DNA of 64,000 bases from Candidatus Sulfuritelmatomonas gaucii (GTDB lineage: Bacteria > Acidobacteriota > Terriglobia > Terriglobales > Acidobacteriaceae), in assembly GCA_900290245.1 (NCBI GenBank), contig OKRB01000068.1:25134-89133 (forward strand). The letters run 5' to 3'. A program made the position numbers and the translations under genes. The notes below the pieces were generated by a model that was not told the DNA's origin, did no database searches, and saw only the letters and a list, made by a program, of their open reading frames with translations. This document shows positions 26,647-35,986 of this stretch, piece after piece. Position 1 is the stretch's first letter. Each line of letters starts with the position of its first letter.

Positions 26647-28668
26647 ATGTTGACTCTTCGCCGGGTCGCGCTTTGCGGCATTGTGTGTTTGGCTTGTGGG
26701 GTTCCGGCTACACAGGCTCAGGAAGGCAACGCGGCGCCTGCGGCTACCGTAAGCTCTCCGAACGGGCAGATCACGCTGCAGCTCTTTGCCGACACGGCTG
26801 ACCAGGATTTGCGGTACGCGGTTGAGTTCCATGGCAAACGAATTCTGGAGCCGGCGCGGCTGGGGCTGGAGTTTGTGGGGCAACCGGAACTCGGGCCCGG
26901 GATGCACAAGACGGGCGAGCAGGCGGAGAGCGCCAACGAGAACTACACAATTCCCGTGGGAAAAACGCGCACTGTGCGCAACCACTACAACGGATTGCGT
27001 GCTGACTTTGAGGACGCGAACGGGCGCAAATTGACGATCGAGGTGCGAGCCTTTGATGATGGCGTGGCGTTTCGTTATCTGGTTCCGGAGCAGGCGGCGG
27101 TGAAGCAGGTGCGCATCGCGCGGGAGGATACCGAATTCACTTTTGCAAAGGACGCGGAGACGTACCCGCTGGTTCTAGACGGATATCAATCTTCGTGGGA
27201 GGACGAATATCAGCTTCGCAACGTGAGCGGCTTGCACAAGGATTGGGTGATTGCGCTGCCGTTTCTGGCGAATGTGCCGGCAATCGGTTGGTTGGCGATT
27301 ACCGAGGCAGACATTGAGAACTACTCGGGCATGTACCTGCGCAAGGCGCCAGAATTCGCGAGCCGCACAGTGCGGGCCGATTTGTCGCCACATACCGATC
27401 GCGCGGGAAATATCGATCCGAGTTATGCGGTCGAGACGACGACCCCGTTCCAGAGCCCGTGGCGGGTGTTGATGACTGCCGATGAGCCGGCGAAGCTGAT
27501 CGAATCGAACATCGTGCTGAATCTGAATCCGCCGTCGAAGATCGCCGACACGTCATGGATCAAGGCCGGAAAGTCTGCGTGGGACTGGTGGAGCGGCGAA
27601 GCAGCGCCGAGCCTCAAAGTGAAGCCGGGAATGAACACGGCGACGATGGAGCACTACATCGACTTTGCGTCGGCGTCGGGGTTCCCGTACATGCTGGTCG
27701 ATGCGGGGTGGGAGGCGAGGGACCCGACTTCGTCGGATGCTGCGCCGCGGCAGGCGGATATTACGCGGACTTCGCCGAATATCGACATGCCTGAGCTACT
27801 GCGGTACGCGAAAGAGAAGAATGTGAAGCTGTGGCTGTGGGCGCACTGGACTTCGGTGGACAAATACATAGACCAGGCGTTTCCGCTGTTTGAGAAGTGG
27901 GGCATTGCGGGGGTGAAGATCGACTTCATGAATCGCGACGACCAGTGGATGGTGGAGTGGTACCGGCGCGTCGCGGAAAAGGCGGCTGAGTGCCACCTGA
28001 TGATCGATTTTCATGGCGCGTTCAAGCCGGACGGCCTGCGACGGACCTACCCGAATGTACTGACGCGTGAAGGCGTGATGGGCAAAGAGTACCTTAAGGG
28101 GACGGCGCGCGTGACCCCGGCGCACAATGCCACACTGCCCTTTACGCGAATGCTGGCCGGGCCGCTGGACTACACGCCGGGCGCGTTTGGGAACACGAAT
28201 CTTGCGAATTTCGCTCCGCGACCCTTTATGCCGATGGGACTAAATACGCGGGCGCAGGAGCTGGCGCTGTACGTGGTGTTTGAGAGCGAGCTGGAGATGG
28301 TGTCGGATTATCCGGAGCGCTACGCGGGGCAGAAGGAGTTCGATTTCATCAAGCGAGTGCCCTGCACATGGGATGAAGTGCGCGCGATTGGCGGCGAGCC
28401 GATGCAGTGGATCTCGCTGGCGCGCCGCAGTGGAAGCGATTGGTACGTGGGATCGCTGACGAACTGGGATGCGCGCGACGTAAAGGTACCGCTCAGCTTT
28501 CTGGGTGACGGGAAATATCTAGCGGAGATGTATGCTGACGCGCCCGATGCGGCTGACGAGCCGACGCATACGGTTCTGACCTGGCTTTCGGTGGACCGCA
28601 ATACGGTGCTGGACGTGCATATGGTTTCCGGCGGCGGAAATGCGATCTGGATTCATCCGGCGAATTGA
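26647..28668 (+). CDS. Exported glycoside hydrolase family 97
   Basis: 673 residues from ATG 26647, which follows AAGGAGGAAGC. A signal peptide ends near ATQAQ. N-terminal beta-sandwich (VSSPNGQITLQLFADTADQD), central TIM barrel with SWIKAGKSAWDWWSGE and GVKIDFMNRDDQWM (Asp near residue 426), and a C-terminal beta domain with LGDGKYLAEMYADAPDA. GH97 contains inverting alpha-glucosidases and retaining alpha-galactosidases. An Asp in the KIDFM position would favour the retaining type, but I cannot confirm it without alignment. Acts on alpha-linked oligosaccharides in the periplasm. Confidence 0.93.
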   Translation: MLTLRRVALCGIVCLACGVPATQAQEGNAAPAATVSSPNGQITLQLFADTADQDLRYAVEFHGKRILEPARLGLEFVGQPELGPGMHKTGEQAESANENYTIPVGKTRTVRNHYNGLRADFEDANGRKLTIEVRAFDDGVAFRYLVPEQAAVKQVRIAREDTEFTFAKDAETYPLVLDGYQSSWEDEYQLRNVSGLHKDWVIALPFLANVPAIGWLAITEADIENYSGMYLRKAPEFASRTVRADLSPHTDRAGNIDPSYAVETTTPFQSPWRVLMTADEPAKLIESNIVLNLNPPSKIADTSWIKAGKSAWDWWSGEAAPSLKVKPGMNTATMEHYIDFASASGFPYMLVDAGWEARDPTSSDAAPRQADITRTSPNIDMPELLRYAKEKNVKLWLWAHWTSVDKYIDQAFPLFEKWGIAGVKIDFMNRDDQWMVEWYRRVAEKAAECHLMIDFHGAFKPDGLRRTYPNVLTREGVMGKEYLKGTARVTPAHNATLPFTRMLAGPLDYTPGAFGNTNLANFAPRPFMPMGLNTRAQELALYVVFESELEMVSDYPERYAGQKEFDFIKRVPCTWDEVRAIGGEPMQWISLARRSGSDWYVGSLTNWDARDVKVPLSFLGDGKYLAEMYADAPDAADEPTHTVLTWLSVDRNTVLDVHMVSGGGNAIWIHPAN

Positions 28669-28745
28669 TGCTGGATCGCGAGTTTTGCTCGAGAATTTTC
28701 CTTGCCTCTTGAATCCGAGCGCCGCAAGGATCATCTGAGAAAATA

Positions 28746-30236
28746 ATGGGAGTGTGTGACGAGCGTTATTTTGCGTCCCGGCGGGCCGCGCCGGGTTTTT
28801 ATGTCGTCATTCTTCTCTTAAGCGGCGCCGCGCTGGGGGTTTTTCCGGGCGCGCGGGCGCATGCGCAGATGCCGAACCAGAGCTCTGCCGCCAATCCCTT
28901 CTGGGGTAGCGTGACCGTGCAGCCTGTAACGGCCGGGCCGCTGATGCTGTCGCTCGACGACGCTGTGCAGCGGGGGTTGAAGAACAATCTCGGCCTGAAA
29001 GAAGCCGAAAACGCGCAAAAGGCGCTGCACGGCGAAAAAAACGAGGCGCTACAGGAGTTTTTGCCCACCATCGAGCTCGAGGGTGATACCGGCTACTACA
29101 TGCACAATTTAGCGGCGTTGGGATTCAGCCCCAAAGTGGTGTCGAAGTTCACGTCATTTTTTCCCGGGGGAAAGCCGCCGGCGAACCTTTCGCTGATCGC
29201 ACGCGACGATCTGACCGAGGGACAACTGCGGTACAGCGAAATTCTGTTTTCCGGGCCGGTGATCCAGGCCTGGAAGGGGGCGCGCGCGGCAGAACAGTCC
29301 GCTTATTACGCGAAGATGAGCGCGCGCGGCGAGGTGGTGCAGCAGGTGGCCACGGTGTATCTTCGCGCGGTGGCTGACGCGAGCGAGGTGGACAACGCCA
29401 AAGCCCTGGTAGCGCAGGCGCAGGTGCTGCAGGACCATCAACAAGCGGCGCACGAGGCAGGAACCGTGGCGAATCTCGAGCTGTTGCGCGCGCGCGTGCA
29501 ACTCGAGTCACAGCAGCAGATGCTGATCGTCGCGCAAAATCAACAAGCGAAGGACCTGATCTTGCTGAAGCGCGAGATTGGCCTCGATCCGGGCCAGGAG
29601 GTCGCGCTGACGGACCAGTCGCCCTATAGCGAGCTGGCGACGCAAACGCCGGAAGAGGTGCGAGCGCTGGCTTACAAGAGCCGGCAGGATTACCAGAATC
29701 TGCAGAACCAGGCCGTCGAGTATAAGGCGGTGCACGCGGTGTATCGCAGTGAGCGGCTGCCGACGCTGAGCTTTAACAGCTATTACGGCACCAGCACGGT
29801 GAACGGCGCGGGCACGCACGGCAATTTCATCGCGATGGGCGAGCTGAGCTTTCCCATCTTCCGCGAAGCCAAGCTGCGCGGCGATGCGGACGTGGCGAAG
29901 GCGCAGATGGAAAGCGTAAACGCCCAGCTTGCCGACCTGCGCAACCACATTGACGAGCAGGTGCGGGCCGCGTTGCTTGACGTGAATGCGAACAGACAGC
30001 TTGTGGATGTGGCTCGATCGAACGTCGACTTGGCCAAGCGCGCGCTGAACGATGAGACCGACCGTGTGAATGCCGGCGTCGACGACAACTTGCCGCTGGT
30101 AACGGCGCAGGCCACCGTGGCCAAAGCCGAGAGCAGCCTGGTAGAGAGCCTGTACCAGTACAACGTATCGAAGCTCGCGCTGGCGCGGGCGGCGGGTGTG
30201 CTGGAGCAGCAGTACCGGGTATACCTCGGGCAGTAA
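28746..30236 (+). CDS. TolC family outer-membrane efflux protein
   Basis: 496 residues with a signal peptide (FYVVILLLSGAALGVFPGAR...AHAQ). Two long alpha-helical repeats typical of TolC: LSLDDAVQRGLKNNLGLKEA with LHGEKNEALQEFLPTIELEG, then LAYKSRQDYQNLQNQAVEYK with LGDADVAKAQMESVNAQL-like helices, ending in YQYNVSKLALARAAGVLE. Forms the outer-membrane channel of tripartite efflux or type I export. No inner-membrane pump or adaptor gene is adjacent, so the partner is elsewhere. Confidence 0.93.
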   Translation: MGVCDERYFASRRAAPGFYVVILLLSGAALGVFPGARAHAQMPNQSSAANPFWGSVTVQPVTAGPLMLSLDDAVQRGLKNNLGLKEAENAQKALHGEKNEALQEFLPTIELEGDTGYYMHNLAALGFSPKVVSKFTSFFPGGKPPANLSLIARDDLTEGQLRYSEILFSGPVIQAWKGARAAEQSAYYAKMSARGEVVQQVATVYLRAVADASEVDNAKALVAQAQVLQDHQQAAHEAGTVANLELLRARVQLESQQQMLIVAQNQQAKDLILLKREIGLDPGQEVALTDQSPYSELATQTPEEVRALAYKSRQDYQNLQNQAVEYKAVHAVYRSERLPTLSFNSYYGTSTVNGAGTHGNFIAMGELSFPIFREAKLRGDADVAKAQMESVNAQLADLRNHIDEQVRAALLDVNANRQLVDVARSNVDLAKRALNDETDRVNAGVDDNLPLVTAQATVAKAESSLVESLYQYNVSKLALARAAGVLEQQYRVYLGQ

Positions 30237-30241
30237 CCGTA

Positions 30242-30291
30242 GGGATCAGCTTCTGGCTTCTAGCTGCCGACTTTCAGGTGTTAGCTGTTAC
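30242..30291. repeat. Heptamer tract (TAGCTNN type)
   Basis: Degenerate AGCT-bearing heptamers (AGCTTCTGGCTTCTAGCTGC and following) between tolC and pgl, within the likely 5' leader of pgl. Confidence 0.6.
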
Positions 30292-30357
30292 CCGAATCCG
30301 ATCGCCGGTGGTCCAAAGCCGATTGCGAATAGCGTAAAAGTCGGAGGAGTCTCCCCC

Positions 30358-31128
30358 TTGCTGCAAAAACTGAGGATTGAGTATTTCGTGGAACCGGACG
30401 CAGGGGCGCTCGCCGCGCGTGCGGCGCGATATTTTGTGGAAAAGGCCGAGCAGGCCGCGGCGGCGCAGGGACGCGCGCGGATTGCGATCAGCGGAGGGTC
30501 AACGCCGAAGGCGGCATTCAAACTGATGGGCGACCCTGGCCGGCCCTGGCGAGCGCGGATGCCGTGGGACAAGCTGGATTTGTGGTGGGTGGATGAGCGC
30601 TGCGTTCCACCAGACGACCCCGACAGCAATTTCAGGATGACGCGCGAGGCACTGCTGGATCGTGTGCCGCTCAAGCCCGAGCAGGTTCATCGCATGGAGG
30701 GCGAACTGGAACCGGAGGTGGCGGCGGCGAGGTACGAATCGGAACTGCGGAACGGGTTTCGGCTCGAGGGGGCGGAGATTCCGCGGTTCGATCTGGTGCA
30801 GCTCGGGATGGGTCCGGATGGACACACTGCGTCGCTTTTTCCCCACACCCAGGCGCTGAATGAGCTTGGCCGGTTGGCTGTGGCAAACCATGTGGAGACA
30901 GTGAAAGACAGCTCGCGGATCACGCTGACCTGGCCGGTGATTAATCGAGCGGCCGACGTGTTTTTCCTGGTGAGCGGCTCCGACAAAGCAAAGATTCTAA
31001 AAGAGGTATTTCTTGGGCCACGCGATGTGGAGCGGTTGCCGAGCCAGTTGATCACGCCTGCGGGCGGTATACTGACCTTGCTCCTGGACCAGGCTGCGGC
31101 CGCACTGCTGCCACCGGCAGATGCGTAA
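30358..31128 (+). CDS. pgl: 6-phosphogluconolactonase
   Basis: About 256 residues from a TTG at 30358, selected because GGAGGAG lies 8 nt upstream and homology-like sequence begins at LQKLRIEYFVEPDAGALA. The frame stays open upstream to 30196 through a heptamer repeat. Conserved blocks: RIAISGGSTPKAAFKLM, WWVDERCVPPDDPDSNFRM and LGMGPDGHTASLFPHT, the DevB/NagB-like sugar-binding loops. Hydrolyses 6-phosphogluconolactone in the oxidative pentose phosphate pathway. Sits 26 bp before glk, so the two form an operon for glucose 6-phosphate metabolism. Confidence 0.92.
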   Translation: MLQKLRIEYFVEPDAGALAARAARYFVEKAEQAAAAQGRARIAISGGSTPKAAFKLMGDPGRPWRARMPWDKLDLWWVDERCVPPDDPDSNFRMTREALLDRVPLKPEQVHRMEGELEPEVAAARYESELRNGFRLEGAEIPRFDLVQLGMGPDGHTASLFPHTQALNELGRLAVANHVETVKDSSRITLTWPVINRAADVFFLVSGSDKAKILKEVFLGPRDVERLPSQLITPAGGILTLLLDQAAAALLPPADA

Positions 31129-31154
31129 GGCTGTGGCAATTTTGAGAGGAATGC

Positions 31155-32174
31155 ATGATTTTGGCTGGAGATGTAGGCGGCACCAAAGTTCACCTGGCGC
31201 TGTTCGATTTTACCGATGGCAACCTGAAGCACGCGCGAGACAAGATCTTTCCGGCAAAGGAGTACGCGGGCCTGGAAGAGATTGTGAAAGAGTTTGTGCT
31301 GGCAGAAAAGGTGACGGCAGCGTGCTTTGGCGTGCCGGGGCCGGTGCGGGAAGGACGCCTGCGCCTGACCAACCTGCCATGGACGCTGGACAGCCGCGAG
31401 CTGGCCCGCAATTTGAAGATCGATTACGTCTTTCTTATTAATGACTTGCAGGCGAACGGGTACGGGATTGCGGAACTCGAGGCCGACCAGATTTACACGC
31501 TCAGCGAGGGCGATGCGCGGCAAGTGGGCAATCGCGCATTGATTTCGGCGGGAACCGGCCTGGGCGAGGCGTTCTTGATCTGGGATGGGCGCGACTATGT
31601 TCCCTACCCCTCTGAAGGGGGTCACTCCGATTTTGCGCCTAGGAGCGAGGAGGAGATCGACCTGCTGCGCTTCCTGCGGCAGAAATACAACGGGCGCATC
31701 AGCTTTGAGCGGGCGGTGAGCGGCCAGGGGCTGACAAATATCTATGAGTTCCTACGCGACGCGCGCGGGCTGGAGGAGCCGGCTTGGCTCGCCGAGCGAA
31801 TGAGGACCGATGACCCGAATGCGGTGATCACAGAATCGGCGATGAAGGCCAAGAGCCAGCTGTGCGAAAAGACGCTCGACATGTTCGTTTCCGCATACGG
31901 CGCTGAGGCCGGCAACCTGGCGCTCAAAATTCTGTCGGTAGGCGGGCTGTACGTGGGCGGAGGGATTGCGCCGCGCATTCTGGACAAGCTGAAGGACGGC
32001 ACGTTTATGAAGGCCTTTACCGACAAGGGACGCATGGCTCAGCTGCTGGTGAACATTCCGGTGCGCGTGATTCTGGAAAGCCGGACGGCGCTGATTGGCG
32101 CGGCGGCTTATGCCGAGGCGCGGGCTGCGGAGCTGAGCGGGATTTCGCCACGAGCGGCGAGCGTGAAGTTCTAA
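31155..32174 (+). CDS. glk: Glucokinase
   Basis: 339 residues. GAGAGGA precedes the ATG. ASKHA fold: phosphate-1 loop ILAGDVGGTKVHLALFDF, FGVPGPVREGRLRLTNLPW, LINDLQANGYG (catalytic Asp), ISAGTGLGEAFL and the late VGGGIAPRILDKLKDGTFM, the last being characteristic of the proteobacterial-type Glk family rather than ROK kinases. Phosphorylates glucose with ATP in the cytoplasm. Second gene of the pgl-glk operon, closed by a strong terminator at 32193. Confidence 0.95.
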   Translation: MILAGDVGGTKVHLALFDFTDGNLKHARDKIFPAKEYAGLEEIVKEFVLAEKVTAACFGVPGPVREGRLRLTNLPWTLDSRELARNLKIDYVFLINDLQANGYGIAELEADQIYTLSEGDARQVGNRALISAGTGLGEAFLIWDGRDYVPYPSEGGHSDFAPRSEEEIDLLRFLRQKYNGRISFERAVSGQGLTNIYEFLRDARGLEEPAWLAERMRTDDPNAVITESAMKAKSQLCEKTLDMFVSAYGAEAGNLALKILSVGGLYVGGGIAPRILDKLKDGTFMKAFTDKGRMAQLLVNIPVRVILESRTALIGAAAYAEARAAELSGISPRAASVKF

Positions 32175-32192
32175 AGCGAAGTGTGGCTTGAG

Positions 32193-32220
32193 GACCCTCC
32201 GGCGATGCCGGAGGGTCTTT
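32193..32220 (+). terminator. Rho-independent terminator of pgl-glk
   Basis: Perfect 11-bp stem GACCCTCCGGC / GCCGGAGGGTC with a GAT loop, followed by TTT and a T-containing tail, 18 bp after the glk stop codon. Confidence 0.9.
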
Positions 32221-32237
32221 GTGCTTTCAGGGGCGAG

Positions 32238-33122
32238 CTATCTCGAATGAAAGGCAGGAGCGCTCGAGGGAGCGGCCTGCTCTCTGCGGTCGCTTGCGTT
32301 CAACTTCACCGCCGGGGCGGTAAAGAGCAGCACCAGCAGGCCAGCGTAGGCGAAGGCGTCGCAGGTCATTTCGACGCTGTGCGTCACGCGGAGGACGACG
32401 GGCAAAAACGTGGCGCTCGCGATTCCGTAGAACCCGACCGTGAAGGCGTTGGCAACTGCAAGCGTGAGCCAGAGACTGCGGCGCGAGACTTTTGAGAGCG
32501 CAACGAACGGCAAAGTCCCAGCCAGGAAGAAGAGGCTGCGGAGCAACTGCATCTCAACGACGACGCTCATGGACGGAATGCGCAGGCCGGCAATGCCAGC
32601 GTTGTAGTAAGGGGTGACGATGGGTGCAATGCACATGCCGAAGAAAAGGTAAACGACGGGCCAGCCGAGCCAGGCGGCGGCGACACGCCACGTCCAAGCG
32701 GGCCAACTGCGATGCGGAAGGCCGGCGAGCTGCCCAGCAGTGCCGAAGAGGAGTCCCAGGGCGGCTCCGAGGATGACTGCGAGGCAAACATAGAAGGCGA
32801 CCGCGGTGCTTATGCCCTCGTCGAGGAGGTCTGTGAACTTAAGAGCCTCAATGATGCCATTGAGGCCAAAGGCAAGAAGCAGGAAGGTGGTGAAGGCTGC
32901 GACGCGCAGGGCGGCAGGAGCAGCAAGCGATCGCGCCAGCGGCCATAGCCCAACGACGAGAACCACACCGGCGACGAGCTGTGTGAGAAAGAGAGTCTGG
33001 ACCGAGACGCCGCCTGGCAGCGGGCCGGCGTGGAGGTGCAGAACGCCGTCGACGAAGCCACTCAGTATCAACGCAACGGCAAAGCCAATCCAGCAAACGA
33101 CGAGACGAAATCCGGTTTTCAT
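32238..33122 (-). CDS. Multi-spanning membrane protein of unknown function
   Basis: 294 residues from ATG 33122. The frame upstream to 33446 looks non-coding. Roughly eight hydrophobic segments, beginning LVVCWIGFAVALILSGFVDG and including LVAGVVLVVGLWPLARSL, AVAFYVCLAVILGAALGLLF and VYLFFGMCIAPIVTPYY. Short polar loops, cytoplasmic C-tail rich in Ala/Ser. No family recognised. It converges on glk and ends 17 bp beyond the glk terminator, which may serve both genes. Confidence 0.7.
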   Translation of the reverse strand: MKTGFRLVVCWIGFAVALILSGFVDGVLHLHAGPLPGGVSVQTLFLTQLVAGVVLVVGLWPLARSLAAPAALRVAAFTTFLLLAFGLNGIIEALKFTDLLDEGISTAVAFYVCLAVILGAALGLLFGTAGQLAGLPHRSWPAWTWRVAAAWLGWPVVYLFFGMCIAPIVTPYYNAGIAGLRIPSMSVVVEMQLLRSLFFLAGTLPFVALSKVSRRSLWLTLAVANAFTVGFYGIASATFLPVVLRVTHSVEMTCDAFAYAGLLVLLFTAPAVKLNASDRREQAAPSSAPAFHSR

Positions 33123-33304
33123 TGCGCGTACTCCGCGGGCCGGGCAAGAGCAGATTGATCCCGGCGGGGCTGGGCTCCAGCCGGGAGCAGGAGAAAGAAC
33201 TCCGCGACAGTGAGCGGACACGACCTCTGCGATTGTGCTGCGGAAAGGGTAGCACGAATCCCGCATGTGGAGATGAGCCCGCGAGAAAGGCAATGCGAGG
33301 CCAG

Positions 33305-35065
33305 CTACTGTTCTTGCTTTATGCTTTGCGTCAACATCTTGCGGTAGAGGTCGCACTGCGGGGCGCGCAAGGGGCCGTTGCTGAGGGCGATTCCGCCATC
33401 CGGCGTGAAGATCAGATAGCGCTGCGAGTCGTCGAGGCGGGGCCACGCCGGCAGATTGGGTGAGTCGCCGCTCCGGTAATTGGGGTCGCCGGCTATTGCG
33501 AAGTTGGTCCAGTAGGTTTCGATCAGATCGGCCAGTCTCGTGTCGATCTGAGCGAAGTTTCCGGCGAGATTGCCGGACTTGGGGAAGTTGCCGAAGACGT
33601 AGGGGAGCTCCGCGGAGTGCAGCGCGCCCTGGGCTTCCTGGCCGGGGATGGGGCGGTCAAATTCGTACTCGTAAGTTGGTTGATGCGCTTCACTGTGCCA
33701 GAGAGCTTGAGTCGCGATCGGGCAATGGAACATCTTGTCGGCGTTCCACTGAACAGAGGCTGAGCCGTAAAGGGGATCACTGGCGGGCGGCTGATCGCCG
33801 GCGAGGCCGTAGAGCGCGAGTGCCTGTGGCGCCAGATCTCCGGCGGCGCTCTGGATGGATTCTCGCAGTGCATCGAGCGGTTCCGAGTCGCCGAATTCGC
33901 GCGAAGTGGCGCCGATGAGAAGTGGGATTGCAGCTTCTTTTCCGCCGGCGAATACCTGTTGCGGCGAGGTGGGGAGGACCCAGCCATCGACGTCGGGCGT
34001 AAAACCGCCAGGCCACTCGAATGCTCTGTCGCCGAGTTTCGCCAGAAGATCTGCAGCGGGGATTTTGCGCAGGAATGCGATGGCGTGGCGACCTGCAGGC
34101 GCGTGCAAGTCTGCGGCGGCCTCTTCGCTGAACCTCTCTTCATCGGCCAGGGGCACGACGGGTGGAGAGAAGGCCGCACCGCTTTCAGCGATGGCCATTT
34201 GAAAGAGGCCGGCAGCGAGCGGCGAGGTCATCAACATACCGATGTCCATTGAACCCGCGGACTGGCCGGCGACAGTGATGTTGTTGGGGTCGCCGCCGAA
34301 GCGGGCGATGTTGCTGTGGACCCACTGCAGGGCCAGGATCTGATCCATGAGTCCGTAGTTGCCGGAAGCGTGATGCGGCGACTCGCGGGTGAGTTCGGAG
34401 TGAGCGAAGAAGCCGAGGACGCCGAGGCGGTAGTTGAACGTGACCAGCACCACACCGTGCTCGGGCAGCGTGCCTTCGGTGTAAAACGAGCCGAATCCCG
34501 ATCCGCCGATATTGGCTCCGCCGTGAATCCAGAAGATGACCGGGAGGGGCTTGGCGGCCGGCCACGCGGGCGTGAAGACGTTGATGTAGAGACAGTCTTC
34601 GCGGTTGTTTTCGGCGTCGTGCCGGTTCCATGCGCCGCCGAGCAGAGGCTGGGGGCAGGACCAGCCGAACGAAGTAGCGTCGCGGATCCCCTTCCACGGC
34701 TTTTTGGGCACGGGCGCGCGCCAGCGCAGTTTGCCCACCGGCGGCTCGGCGTAAGGGATGCCGAGAAACTCCGCGCCGCCGCCGGGCCGGACGGCGCCAT
34801 GCGCAAGGCCCGCCGTGGTGCGCACGATGTAAGTGTCGTCTGCCGCATGGACTTGTATGGTGCAGGCGAGCACGCAAACTGTTGCGAGCAAAAGCAGTGT
34901 TGGCGTGTGATGGCGGTGCGGATTGACGATAAACGCGGGATTACGGCAATTCCTGAGTTGCTGTGACCCCTCCAGGTCTTGCGCAAGGTCGCCGCTCCCT
35001 GATGGTCGCGTCAACTTGACGGTGGCGGCTTCGGGATAGAGTGACTCAGGAATTGCGTTGGCCAC
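33305..35065 (-). CDS. Exported type-B carboxylesterase/lipase
   Basis: 586 residues from GTG 35065, preceded by GGAG 5-6 nt upstream. Alpha/beta hydrolase of the carboxylesterase type B family: FLGIPYAEPPVGKLRWRAP, EDCLYINVFTP, oxyanion loop FWIHGGANIGGSG, nucleophile Ser in AGQSAGSMDIGML and catalytic His in the region HSAELPYVFGN. The hydrophobic signal (TLLLLATVCVLACTIQVHA) begins only about 50 residues in, so either the N-terminus is unusually long or translation starts at a later non-standard codon. Hydrolyses esters outside the cytoplasm. Confidence 0.92.
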   Translation of the reverse strand: MANAIPESLYPEAATVKLTRPSGSGDLAQDLEGSQQLRNCRNPAFIVNPHRHHTPTLLLLATVCVLACTIQVHAADDTYIVRTTAGLAHGAVRPGGGAEFLGIPYAEPPVGKLRWRAPVPKKPWKGIRDATSFGWSCPQPLLGGAWNRHDAENNREDCLYINVFTPAWPAAKPLPVIFWIHGGANIGGSGFGSFYTEGTLPEHGVVLVTFNYRLGVLGFFAHSELTRESPHHASGNYGLMDQILALQWVHSNIARFGGDPNNITVAGQSAGSMDIGMLMTSPLAAGLFQMAIAESGAAFSPPVVPLADEERFSEEAAADLHAPAGRHAIAFLRKIPAADLLAKLGDRAFEWPGGFTPDVDGWVLPTSPQQVFAGGKEAAIPLLIGATSREFGDSEPLDALRESIQSAAGDLAPQALALYGLAGDQPPASDPLYGSASVQWNADKMFHCPIATQALWHSEAHQPTYEYEFDRPIPGQEAQGALHSAELPYVFGNFPKSGNLAGNFAQIDTRLADLIETYWTNFAIAGDPNYRSGDSPNLPAWPRLDDSQRYLIFTPDGGIALSNGPLRAPQCDLYRKMLTQSIKQEQ

Positions 35066-35240
35066 GTATTCTCCGTTGAGTTGATCGATGACTCAAGATT
35101 CTATCAAGTGTGCGGCGCGCCCAGGTGGCGGATCGGGGACGTTTCGGTTGGGCTTATTGCGGCTTTCGGAGTTGCGCGCCTGTGATTTGCCGCTATTCTG
35201 AATGGAGAATTCAACCCCGACAACTGGAGGGAGCGGAACG

Positions 35241-35540
35241 ATGATGCGCTGGTTGGGACGGTGGTTGTTGCGGGTGCTCGTGGTGATTGCCGCGATTTCG
35301 CTTGTGGCATATGCGGTGGATTGGACGGTATATCATTTGCGGGGCTCGCCCCAGTCCACGGTGGCAGTCAGCCAGTTCATGGTGGTTCCTCTGAAAGACC
35401 AGAAGACCGAGTACGATTTTCTGGGAACATCGAACGTCAATTGCGCGGTGGCGCTGTTTCCGCAGGGAGGCGAAGATCCTTGCTGGCACCTCAGGCGCAA
35501 TCCCAACCAGTGGGAGAACGTGGGGGCGCCGGCGTATTGA
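35241..35540 (+). CDS. Small single-pass membrane protein
   Basis: 99 residues from ATG 35241 (ATGATG), preceded by GGAGGGAGCGG. The frame is open to 35202 without a better site. One N-terminal membrane segment (LLRVLVVIAAISLVAYAVDW) and a soluble, two-cysteine domain (NVNCAVALFPQGGEDPCWHL) outside. The Cys pair could form a disulfide. Looks like an acidobacterial conserved hypothetical. Function unknown. Confidence 0.7.
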   Translation: MMRWLGRWLLRVLVVIAAISLVAYAVDWTVYHLRGSPQSTVAVSQFMVVPLKDQKTEYDFLGTSNVNCAVALFPQGGEDPCWHLRRNPNQWENVGAPAY

Positions 35541-35567
35541 AGCAGATTTCAGGACTGGGGTCGATGG

Positions 35568-35617
35568 AACCCCAACCTAGCCGCAAAAACAAAGACGCGG
35601 CGAGGGTGGGGCACGCG
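35568..35617. repeat. Palindromic repeat, family B
   Basis: CCCCAACCTAGCCGC, loop AAAAACAAAGAC, GCGGCGAGGGTGGGGCAC, just after the small membrane protein gene. Confidence 0.75.
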
Positions 35618-35720
35618 ATGGGAACCTCTAGATTGCGGTGAACATGCGATCGTGATGCGAGTCACGGGACGGAAAATCAAATCGTGGCTAGGATCGTAGA
35701 GAATTTCACCCCAGAATGCC

Positions 35721-35915
35721 ATGTATAGCCGCACACAAAACGAGAATGGCAGCTTCAATACGCGCTGCCTTGATTGCCTGATGACCATTGCATCGTGCGT
35801 GGACACGGAAAAAGAACTGGACGAGCGCGAAGCACATCACCTGTGCCCGGAAAAAGCACTAGCGCAACTGCTGGCGCAGAACCGGGCTGCCGTCATCCAC
35901 GCGGCCAGGAATTAG
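35721..35915 (+). CDS. Small cysteine/histidine protein, zinc-ribbon-like
   Basis: 64 residues from ATG 35721. No strong ribosome-binding site. Pattern GSFNTRCLDCLMTIASCVDT followed by ELDEREAHHLCPEKAL places Cys, Cys, His and Cys as in a tiny zinc-binding fold. I recall similar short proteins with F-x2-RC-x2-C...E-x2-H-x-C in acidobacterial genomes, with no known function. Codon use is like the neighbours. Confidence 0.6.
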   Translation: MYSRTQNENGSFNTRCLDCLMTIASCVDTEKELDEREAHHLCPEKALAQLLAQNRAAVIHAARN

Positions 35916-35986
35916 AGCATATGATTGCGCGCCTTTGTCTGACATAATGACCTGTTACCGGGGCGCCGAGTATGCGGAGAATCCAC

